Below, in pieces: positions 10,155 to 18,346 of a DNA stretch of 44,960 nucleotides. Origin of the DNA: Corallochytrium limacisporum (taxonomy: Eukaryota; Opisthokonta). The stretch is from assembly GCA_002811645.1 (NCBI GenBank), contig PDIP01000018.1:21609-66568 (forward strand), read 5' to 3'. The stretch's first letter is position 1; every line of letters begins with the position of its first letter. The notes beneath the pieces are model-generated. The model had not been told where the DNA came from. It made no database searches and saw only the letters and a program-made list of their open reading frames with translations. Made by a program: the position numbers and the translations under genes.

Positions 10155-11899
10155 CTTTCCGTGTCTGTGATGTACGACTAGATTACTGGTCTAGCAAACG
10201 TGGCTGCTCGTCGGTAGTCTCTTGTTCAAGATCTACTTTGAATGATAACTACTTCAGACGATGCTACTGAAATAGCGTATCTGAATAAGGTCCGTCGAAC
10301 AAGGAAGATGGTTCTTGTAAATGAGTTCTACGACCCCATCGTGCGCACTCAGTTTGCATCCTCCCACCGTCGGTTCTCTTGTGACTGGGGGTTGTTAATC
10401 ACAACCGTTTCACCAAAGGACACCAGTACGCGTATACGCAAAAAGATAGGGCGATGGGGATGGACTTTTAGGAGGCGCGGACAATAATGGTGTCATCATA
10501 ACAAGCCCTTGCTCACCACCACTGTAACCACCTTCCGCTCTCCAACCTTCAACAGAGTTTCGTGCACCGGGCGGCCCTTAGTTGTATTGTGCCGGCGGAG
10601 AAAGTGCGGACGGGCGGGAGGGTGCGTGCAAACGGGACTCCAGGGAGGGCTGGTTGCTATAGGTTTCCGCGTAGCTGGAGGGCAGAAGCATTAAAAAAAA
10701 AAGGGGGAAAATGGACGAGGGTAGGAGGGAGAGAGAGACGGTTTAAGGAGGGAGGGTGCTTAGCGGTTTTTTTTTTTGTTTTTTCGTTCCCCCTTCCCTT
10801 CGTTCTACGCCCCTTTAACTTTCGGGCCCGGAGGAGGAGGGAAAGTTTTTTTTTCTTTTTTTTTTGGGTTGGTGGTTGTGTCCGACGCGACCCGAACCAA
10901 CCGGGGAGCGCCGGGGGAAAACCATACCCCCCACCCCCACTCTCTCCCTCTCTTCTCCTTTGTCGGTTCGGGGTGTACCCGCTTCTGAGCTGCGCACACA
11001 GCGTAGCGGGCAGAGCCGACCGGTTTTTCCGCGGTGGCCGGCCCCGTTGGAGGACCTTGCCGGGTATCTCTCCTCTTGGCATAAGCAAGCAACCACATCA
11101 CACATCCACGTACATGCACCTGGGAGCAAAATCATCTCTTTGATTTTCGGTAAGGTAAGCAGTGAGACGATCATCTTTTCTTGCCTTTTCCTGCCGCTCA
11201 GATCCTTGTGTGCTGGTGAGTTCTCCTGGCGAGCAAAGAATACAAATCGCGGCGGGCACCTCCCAACGAAGGATGGAAAAGCAACGCAAGAGACCTTTTG
11301 AGATCGACGGTTGCTATGGCAGAGGTACCACCAACTTACGACTCTGAGAGCATTAGGCTTTTCCCATTTTGCAGCTCCAGCTCCCTAAGCCTGGTACACT
11401 TGCGCAGGTGGGGGCCGGGTGGGGGGGGGGGGAGTTTGTCTCCCCCCTCCCCATCGCCGGAGAGGAAACCTCTCTATAATAATTTTAGGCAAAGGGAAGA
11501 CAAAAATTATTGGAGAGAAAAACCCATGAAAACGATACCGTCATCGTGAAACGTTGGGGACTCGCCCTTTTTGACAAGAGCATAGGGGACGAGGGGGCTT
11601 GAATGGCTTGATTAATTATCTAGTTAGGGTATCATCTTTTCTTGCTTTCTCTCTACTGCTCTTGTCCTTCCTCGTCTTTGGCGGTGTGTATGAGTGTGAA
11701 AGAGCGGGCGAGTAGGGACGATCCCAGTCAATCGCGGGCACCAGGGCCAAGGGGGAGGCGGGAAGGGGTGGCTGTTCAAAGATCTCGGTCAGCGGTCGTC
11801 ACAAAGCGCTCCTGGCGGTGTGGTTTAAAACACCAGCAAGGCTGAGTTTGCGTTGATGGATATTTTTTAATTATTACAACTTCAAGGTTGTGCTGAAGG
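10155..11899. other. Divergent intergenic interval with homopolymer and GC-rich islands (TMC / photolyase)
   Basis: About 1.75 kb between divergent genes. The segment 10690-10960 is a patchwork of A, T, G and C runs (for example T-rich at 10770-10786 and 10845-10866). A G12 run lies at 11421-11432. ATTAATTATCTAGTTA occurs at 11611-11626, 289 bp before the photolyase ATG; the same 16-mer is 184 bp before the PP2A ATG. Long open frames across 10560-11300 are low-complexity by-products of the skewed composition. No RNA gene was recognised. Confidence 0.6.
11611..11626 (+). promoter_or_regulatory. Candidate upstream element ATTAATTATCTAGTTA, copy 2
   Basis: An exact 16-base match to 4680-4695. 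This copy is 289 bp upstream of the photolyase ATG. Function unknown. Confidence 0.25.
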
Positions 11900-13564
11900 A
11901 TGGCTGCTTTGAGGCTATCCTTTGCTGGACGTTCAATCAGTTCTCTCAGTAGATCGACATTCTCGTCCACTCAAAGTATCAACATACCTGTCCAAGTCAC
12001 ACAATTGTATACAAGCAGAGTGATGGTGCAGAAACGGAGCATTGGATCCGAAGGTGGAGACCGCAAGAGGATCAAGACAGAGGAAGCACATGAGGAGGTC
12101 TCGTCCGGGCTCAATATCCAACGTGATGACTCGGTAAGTTTTGATTCCAGTCGGAGACAGATTGTGGGCGACTGCAAGCTACCCAAGAAGGGAGGAAAGT
12201 GTGTAATATACTGGATGTCTCGCGATCAGCGTGTGCAGGACAATTGGGCCATGCTTTACGCTCGGCAACTTTCCAATGACCTCAAGGTTCCCTTGCGGGT
12301 ATGCTTCTGTCTCGTGCCGTCCTATCTCGGCGCCACCATTCGTCACTACGGTTTTATGCTTAAGGGGCTCGAAGAAGTGGAGCAGGAGTTGAGCACTATG
12401 AACATTCCCTTCACAATGCTTATGGGTCAGGCCAAAGAAAGGTTACCATCCTTTGTTGACGAGGTCAACGCGGCCGCAGTGGTGTGCGACTTCTCTCCTG
12501 TGCGCATTGCCCACCAATGGCGCCTCAAGGCTGCAGAAAAACTGACACAAAAGGAATTACCTCTGTACATGGTTGATGCTCACAATGTGGTTCCTTGCTG
12601 GGTAGCCAGTGACAAGAAGGAATATGGTGCGCGGACAATCCGCAACAAAATCAATACTAAGCTACCCAAATACTTGACTGAATTCCCAACTATGACCGCT
12701 CCCAAGGCGCAGGGAAACTCAGCAATAGAGGGTACTGACTGGAAGAGCGTGTGGAAGTCGATCAAGGTTGATGAAGATGTGAAGGAGGTCGAATGGTGCA
12801 CCCCCGGGACCAAGGCGGGCTTGAAAGCCTTGGAAACTTTCATCCGCAAGCGACTGAAGATCTACGGTGAGCACCGAAACGACCCCTTGCGAAATGCACT
12901 TAGTAACATGTCGCCATACTACCACTTCGGACACGTTAGTGTAGCCCGGGCATGTATCGAGGTCAAGAAAACCAAGAATCCGAACGCCTCGGCTTACTTT
13001 GAGGAATCGATTGTTCGTCGCGAGTTGGCTGACAATTTTTGCTACTACGAACCGAACTACGACAACCTTGACGGCGCCCACGGATGGGCTCGCGAGACCC
13101 TGGAAGCCCATCGGCATGATCCCCGTGAGTACGTTTACACCTATGACGAACTGGCGCAGGGTCAGACGCATGATAAGCTTTGGAACGCGGCACAGTTGCA
13201 AATGTCAAAGCACGGCAAAATGCATGGGTTCTTGCGAATGTACTGGGCAAAGAAGATTCTGGAATGGACCGAGTCCCCGGACCAGGCCCTCCAGTTTGCC
13301 ATTCGTTTAAACGACCGATTCGAGCTCGACGGAAGGGATCCCAACGGATACGTTGGCTGTGCGTGGAGCATTATGGGTACCCATGACCAGGGGTGGGCAG
13401 AGAGGCCTATCTTTGGTAAGATTCGCTACATGAATTATAATGGTTGCAAGCGGAAGTTTGATGTGACTAAGTTTGAGAACGCATTTCCTTCCAAATCATC
13501 GGCGGCGAAGCAGGCTCAAGAGCGTGCCAAGAAAATCTCTTCGTCCAAGAAGAAGCAAAAGTAG
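11900..13564 (+). CDS. Class II CPD photolyase (deoxyribodipyrimidine photolyase)
   Basis: 554 aa. It uses FADH- and light to split UV-induced cyclobutane pyrimidine dimers. The N-terminal antenna-binding domain begins at about 100 with CVIYWMSRDQRVQDNWAM, a class II signature, rather than the class I pattern. The FAD-binding domain includes ESIVRRELADNFCYY near 369 and the class II C-terminal block with RLNDRFELDGRDPNGYVGC, SIMGTHDQGW and ERPIFGKIRYMNY (about 470-512). The first 41 residues are rich in Arg, Ser and Thr and lack acidic residues, like a mitochondrial leader. Met42 (12023) starts a shorter form beginning MVQKRS with the basic cluster DRKRIK, which could act as a nuclear signal. 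The C-terminus is Lys-rich. It converges on the F-box gene, 138 bp apart. Confidence 0.95.
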   Translation: MAALRLSFAGRSISSLSRSTFSSTQSINIPVQVTQLYTSRVMVQKRSIGSEGGDRKRIKTEEAHEEVSSGLNIQRDDSVSFDSSRRQIVGDCKLPKKGGKCVIYWMSRDQRVQDNWAMLYARQLSNDLKVPLRVCFCLVPSYLGATIRHYGFMLKGLEEVEQELSTMNIPFTMLMGQAKERLPSFVDEVNAAAVVCDFSPVRIAHQWRLKAAEKLTQKELPLYMVDAHNVVPCWVASDKKEYGARTIRNKINTKLPKYLTEFPTMTAPKAQGNSAIEGTDWKSVWKSIKVDEDVKEVEWCTPGTKAGLKALETFIRKRLKIYGEHRNDPLRNALSNMSPYYHFGHVSVARACIEVKKTKNPNASAYFEESIVRRELADNFCYYEPNYDNLDGAHGWARETLEAHRHDPREYVYTYDELAQGQTHDKLWNAAQLQMSKHGKMHGFLRMYWAKKILEWTESPDQALQFAIRLNDRFELDGRDPNGYVGCAWSIMGTHDQGWAERPIFGKIRYMNYNGCKRKFDVTKFENAFPSKSSAAKQAQERAKKISSSKKKQK

Positions 13565-13702
13565 AGCTCGAAAATTTAAAAAAGAACAGTTGCAATCAAT
13601 CAAGCATTGGTCAGCCCTAGATACCACCACGTGAAAACAAGTCCCGTTAAGTTGTGTAAGATTTGCTTTGTTCTTTAAGTCCACGCTCCTTGTTGAGCTT
13701 GT

Positions 13703-15955
13703 TCAGTTTCGATTCTCGTCCCAGTCAGTTTCTTCCATCGGGGGGTTGTCTTCCCCTGTCATTGACCTCAACTCGTCCTCTTCCGCTAACACGACATCCT
13801 CTTCGCTGACAAAGTCCGGGTGAATGCGCCTTATTTCCGTCCTTCGGCCTTGGATATCGAAACTGAATCCACGTACTTTGCCATCGAGACTGCCTGAGAA
13901 AATTCTCAAAGCATCGCTTCGCAACGTCCACACGCGGCCATGATGGAATGGGATCTTTAGCAGAGGATTTCCTTGCAAGCGATCATAGACATGAATAGAT
14001 GCATCGACATGGGCCATGATCACTACATCCAAGTCCAACTGCACTGCCGTGATGGCAAATGGGTTTAGAAAGTCCACAAGAATTTGTTCGGTACACGGGT
14101 CAATCAACTTGGCTCGTCCCTGCTGACCAGCGACCAGAATTGTATATGACGAAAGGAGCGGTCGAGTGCGCCCGTCTCGGAGTTTCGAAAACGTAGTGCG
14201 ATCCACATACGCGCCCTGGTTCTTGTCGTCGTCCTCCTTCCACAGGTTTGTAATTTCCTGTTCTAGGTGATCCTCATCTACCAGAGTTCGGGGACCAACT
14301 CGACATTCGACTGCCATCGCCGTCGGAATGACTGGTGACATCAATCGGGGAGAGAATACACGGACAGTCCTCAAATGCTCACAGTCGTACATTTTTGCAC
14401 TGGCGCCCATGCCATCCTCTATGCGATCAAAGATATCTTCACAAACGATTGCGTAAGGAGCGATGACAGTCAAAGCCGAGAACGTACAATCGAAGATACG
14501 CTCTTCACTGCGAAGACAGTTGGAGGCCAGTGATTTCAGCTCGTTGAGGTGGTAGTCCCACAGCGAGCGCTGCTCCTTTTTACTGACATTTGACTCTCTG
14601 TAGCAGCGTTCCACAGCCCGGAGGATGGCTTTCTTGATGGCAGAGATTGAGTAGACACACAGATATCCACCCTGCGACCTTTTGAGCCCGACAACGAGGT
14701 AGTCACCATCTACGTCAAGGAGTCCTCGGGTCTGTACGAGACCGCCAGTGGAGAGTGTAATTCCGTCAGATACTTGCGCCATTGTGTCACAAGGCCATAA
14801 TTTTAAAGTGCCGCTATTGTCTAGTGTGGCCACCAGGCCATCCGTACCACATGCAACTACTCCACAGACAGAGTTCGGTGTCGCGTCCGGAATGTGGTGA
14901 CGCCGCACGACGGGAAATGGAGAGAGTTCCGCACCATTCTCAGCAGACGATACACCATTCTTTTGAGTCACATGCCAGTTAGTGCTATCCAATGTCATCG
15001 AGTACAGAGATCCGTCGCCGCTTCCTGCAACTACCGAAAAGCGATTGAGGGAGTCGTGCACGTGTGGTCGCCCATCATCACTCAGGCTTGGCTCCCAGCG
15101 GCCCAAACCTGGCCATTCTGGTAAGCCACGTGATGTTGACGGTACAAAAGCGGCCGAAGATGCATTCGAGTGGTACGCAGCCACGTCAAGCACCCAGATT
15201 GGTTGCGTCTGCAGTGTCGGAACTGTTAGTGTTCGGCTCTTATAGTGGTCTAATGGAATGTCAAAACCACTCATTGCGACTGAACAGCAATTCATTTGAA
15301 AACTTGAAGCACAACTGAAAACAAAAGGCCCATGGGTTACAAGACATCGGACAAAATCCGGATAGTTATGGCACTTGGATGTTTCCTGCAACATGCGGCC
15401 CCTTCGACGATTCAATTTAGCTGTGAACAGGCGCTGGTACCGATGTTTCCATAGCCTGCTCTCCTTCGTGTTAGCCAGGTCTGCTTTCGAATACAGAACT
15501 GCCCACGTAGAGTCTTCATCTGGCGGCGCATCCACTATGCTGTATGCAATCGCAAATGAGTCAATCTCAGATGGCGTCTGGCCCATTGGTGAGGCAGCCA
15601 GCTTTTGGCGGGTCCAGATCTTTCGGTCAAAGTGGAACACTGTCATTTTGTACCAAACCTCAGATTCATGTATCACCCGATGCCACCGCTTACATACTCT
15701 TTCAACCTCGCACAGCTCACGGGCGGTTGATACAAAAGAAAAGATATGCGCCAACGCTTCGTCGGGCAATTCCATTGCCAGTCTCGGGTCTGGACTCAAG
15801 TATGTCTCTGGGACGTCCTCGTCATTGACGCCTTCGTACCGGTGTTTGTCGAGTTCATTAGTCTGATAAAGCAAATAATACTCTACCCCATAATAAGAAC
15901 GCTCTGGACTATCCGAACAGCTCATGGGCCCGATTCCTGGCGGTGGTTTCAGCAT
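13703..15955 (-). CDS. F-box protein with a WD40-type beta-propeller
   Basis: 750 aa from the ATG at 15953-15955; the frame continues upstream only to a GTG at 16003, so the ATG is preferred. An F-box is visible at about 62-104 (LPDEALAHIFSFVSTARELC, then VCKRWHRVIHESEVWY). The rest, from about 220, contains repeated beta-rich stretches typical of a degenerate propeller: GSGDGSLYSMTLDS, GTDGLVATLDNSGTLKLW, AHVDASIHVYDRLQG and FSGSLDGKVRGFSFD near the C-terminus. By family it would be a substrate receptor of an SCF (Skp1-cullin-F-box) ubiquitin ligase. The C-terminal 50 residues are acidic. No specific orthologue was recognised, so the substrate is unknown. Confidence 0.85.
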   Translation of the reverse strand: MLKPPPGIGPMSCSDSPERSYYGVEYYLLYQTNELDKHRYEGVNDEDVPETYLSPDPRLAMELPDEALAHIFSFVSTARELCEVERVCKRWHRVIHESEVWYKMTVFHFDRKIWTRQKLAASPMGQTPSEIDSFAIAYSIVDAPPDEDSTWAVLYSKADLANTKESRLWKHRYQRLFTAKLNRRRGRMLQETSKCHNYPDFVRCLVTHGPFVFSCASSFQMNCCSVAMSGFDIPLDHYKSRTLTVPTLQTQPIWVLDVAAYHSNASSAAFVPSTSRGLPEWPGLGRWEPSLSDDGRPHVHDSLNRFSVVAGSGDGSLYSMTLDSTNWHVTQKNGVSSAENGAELSPFPVVRRHHIPDATPNSVCGVVACGTDGLVATLDNSGTLKLWPCDTMAQVSDGITLSTGGLVQTRGLLDVDGDYLVVGLKRSQGGYLCVYSISAIKKAILRAVERCYRESNVSKKEQRSLWDYHLNELKSLASNCLRSEERIFDCTFSALTVIAPYAIVCEDIFDRIEDGMGASAKMYDCEHLRTVRVFSPRLMSPVIPTAMAVECRVGPRTLVDEDHLEQEITNLWKEDDDKNQGAYVDRTTFSKLRDGRTRPLLSSYTILVAGQQGRAKLIDPCTEQILVDFLNPFAITAVQLDLDVVIMAHVDASIHVYDRLQGNPLLKIPFHHGRVWTLRSDALRIFSGSLDGKVRGFSFDIQGRRTEIRRIHPDFVSEEDVVLAEEDELRSMTGEDNPPMEETDWDENRN

Positions 15956-16801
15956 TGTACCTTCCCAGGATCGCCCGGTGTGATCCGCCGACGCGTCAGC
16001 CACTCTTTGTAATACCTATTGTCTAGATGCTGTTTTATGTACCTACGTCATCTTTGCAGTCAAATTATTGCTCATCACATCTACGTTATCATCGGAAACT
16101 GTATGAATAGAACCAAGAGGGCCGTCTCCCTCACTGTGGATGTTCGCTTATCTTCATGTGTCCAGATCTGAATCCAAGCACGACTGTTGAGAAGCTTGGC
16201 TGTCACCTCAAATAGCCACATGAGGCACAACATGCAAAAGAATGTTCTTCACCTACATAAGCAATGTTGGCAAGAAGGTCAGATGGTCGGTTTTACCAAT
16301 TCTAAAATGCCCCGGAACTTCGTGTGACGTTGTCACCGGTCTCTATGCAGGACAGTGAGAGCGATCGGCGGCCCGGTGCACAACCCGGCCCCCACCTTCG
16401 GACCCGAAAGGCCCCGGGAGGGCCGGCAAACCCTCCTCCCGCAAACCCACTCTCCCACCTCTCGGGCTGCCGAAGGGGGGGGGGGGCCGGGTGGGGGGGA
16501 TGCCCTTGCCTAGGCCCTCCACGTCCGAACACTCTACCCTGACCTCCACAATGTCTCCCGTGCGTGACCCCGGTGCACTCCCGTCCGCCCGGGAGGGTTT
16601 GAGGCGGCGAGTAACATGATGGTTGCAATTCCAATTTAGGGACAGTTAAACAAAGTGAGAATCTACAAATCAGGTACATCGAACGCAATTTGTGACGTTG
16701 GAAAGAGTGAAGTTGCCCCTTCAGAGCCATGCGCTTCCGCTCACGAATATAATGAAGGCAGGGGAAGAAGGAAGCGGCTGTCATGTCGTGATGGCACGGA
16801 T
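15956..16801. other. Divergent intergenic interval with GC island (F-box / TAD1)
   Basis: About 850 bp separating divergent genes. The left part (16010-16320) is AT-rich and featureless. The segment 16360-16610 is strongly GC-rich, with G12 at 16475-16486 and G7 at 16493-16499. Both flanking frames extend into this interval only from GTG codons, so the starts were placed at the first ATGs. No RNA gene is visible. Confidence 0.55.
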
Positions 16802-18265
16802 ATGAGTATGAGTAGTGCAAACCGAAGCTTTGCGAATAGAATTGCAGATGCTGTACACATCGCCTATGATGGCTTGCCATTGAGAGGTAAACCGCAGAGG
16901 CAAGAGTGGACTATACTCGCGGGGATCGTACTAGTACCTCCCTCCGATGACGAGCAGCCACGCGTCCTCTGCCTTGCAACGGGGACAAAGTGCCTGCCTC
17001 TGCGAACACTGGCTGACGATACCGGCTTCTGTCTCCGAGACTGTCACGCAGAGGTTCTGTGTCGGCGAATGCTGGTGCATGCCGTGGTCGAGGACCCGGT
17101 TACATGGAGTGACCCCAGCCTACGATTGGTAATGTACGTCAGCCAGGCGCCATGTGGCGATGCCACTATCTTTGAGCGACTGATCGCAGCCAGTGAACAG
17201 GATGGAGAAGAGGCAATGGCAAATGCTTGTGATGGCAGGGCTAGTGACCTCAAGCGTCCTGCACCCCATCAAGGTTCTGCTCCTGCTGCACCCATGAGTA
17301 ATCGCGACGCGGGAACTCTCAAGCGGCAGAAGCTCGAGGAATCTGCAATGCGCGCTCAGGAAGTTCTGCGGGAAAAGGACCAGAATAATGGGAGTTGTAC
17401 CGAAAATTCTGGAGCAGGGCCAAAACTCAAGGTTGATGTACAACGAACAGGCGCCAGGGTTGTAGGTAGTAATGGAGGTGCTGGATTCCCAGTCGCCTCG
17501 AACATCGGTGAGAGTGATCAGACACAGAACACAGACCTTACTCCCGGCCGGTGGCGAACGAAGCCTGGACGTGGTCCACCAACGGCTTCAATGTCGTGCA
17601 GCGACAAATTAGCACGGTGGCAAGCGCTTGGCTGGGAAGGCGCATGGGGAGCTATGGCCCTGTCTTCATCAATCCCTGACCGTGCCAACAATCCTCCGTC
17701 CATCCGCTTGTACGCGCTGGTCATCGGCGAAGACTTTGCTGCTGACGCCTTAGAGCGGGCTCTGCACCACCGCAGCGGGCTGGCAAAAGATCGCACCGAC
17801 CCACGGAGACTACGCTTTCTGTCCACGGATCTGCGCTTCCGCCATGGACGGCAGCGGCAACTCCGTGAGTTTCCGGGAGTAAAGCTCACGCCGGCTCCAG
17901 CTAGTATTCTTGTGAGCTGGTTCGATACCATGGGCTTGGGCAAAATCTCCAATGCTGGCCTGAATGAGGTTATTGTCAAAGGTCGGAAGCAAGGCGCATC
18001 TGCGAAGCCGAAAATGCGTGAAACATGGTCGAGCACACTGTGCACCGTGAAGGTTGCCCGGCGGTGCTCTCGAAGGGCGGCACTGAAGATGAACAACGAC
18101 GATTCCCCGGTGCTAAATGTGACCGAATTTAAGGTTAAGCATGCGGCAGACTACGTCAAACGTAAGCACATCTGGCAACAAGCACGTCCTTGGCAGGGTC
18201 AGCCAGAAGCGTTCTGGCGACGCTGTCTTGTCGAACAACCACCGCAGCAAAAGAAAACACCATAA
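16802..18265 (+). CDS. TAD1: tRNA-specific adenosine deaminase 1 (Tad1/ADAT1)
   Basis: 487 aa from ATG 16802 (a second ATG at 16808 is equally plausible). The frame is open to a GTG at 16655, but the family starts just before the block SFANRIADAVHIAYDGLP, as here. Tad1 deaminates A37 to inosine in eukaryotic tRNA-Ala. The zinc/deaminase centre is intact: CHAEV (His82, Glu84) for one ligand and the proton-shuttling Glu, PCGD (about 117-120) and SMSCSDKLARW (about 261-271) for the two Cys ligands. About 140 residues of low-complexity, hydrophilic sequence separate PCGD from CSDK, which makes the protein larger than yeast Tad1. Its 3' end lies 81 bp from that of the paladin-like gene. Confidence 0.93.
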   Translation: MSMSSANRSFANRIADAVHIAYDGLPLRGKPQRQEWTILAGIVLVPPSDDEQPRVLCLATGTKCLPLRTLADDTGFCLRDCHAEVLCRRMLVHAVVEDPVTWSDPSLRLVMYVSQAPCGDATIFERLIAASEQDGEEAMANACDGRASDLKRPAPHQGSAPAAPMSNRDAGTLKRQKLEESAMRAQEVLREKDQNNGSCTENSGAGPKLKVDVQRTGARVVGSNGGAGFPVASNIGESDQTQNTDLTPGRWRTKPGRGPPTASMSCSDKLARWQALGWEGAWGAMALSSSIPDRANNPPSIRLYALVIGEDFAADALERALHHRSGLAKDRTDPRRLRFLSTDLRFRHGRQRQLREFPGVKLTPAPASILVSWFDTMGLGKISNAGLNEVIVKGRKQGASAKPKMRETWSSTLCTVKVARRCSRRAALKMNNDDSPVLNVTEFKVKHAADYVKRKHIWQQARPWQGQPEAFWRRCLVEQPPQQKKTP

Positions 18266-18346
18266 TTGACGACAGAGCACGCACTCAAGGTTAAAGAATC
18301 TTACACGTTAAAAATTGTCTACTACAAGTTTTACCATTCAAACCTT

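Noticed and set aside
10562-11301. Overlapping frames of 100-190 codons on both strands
   Set aside because: They translate homopolymer and GC-skewed DNA into Pro/Arg/Phe/Ser-rich low complexity, with no domain.
16655-16801. A 49-residue upstream extension of the TAD1 frame
   Set aside because: It starts on GTG, lacks family similarity, and the ATG at 16802 falls where Tad1 proteins normally begin.
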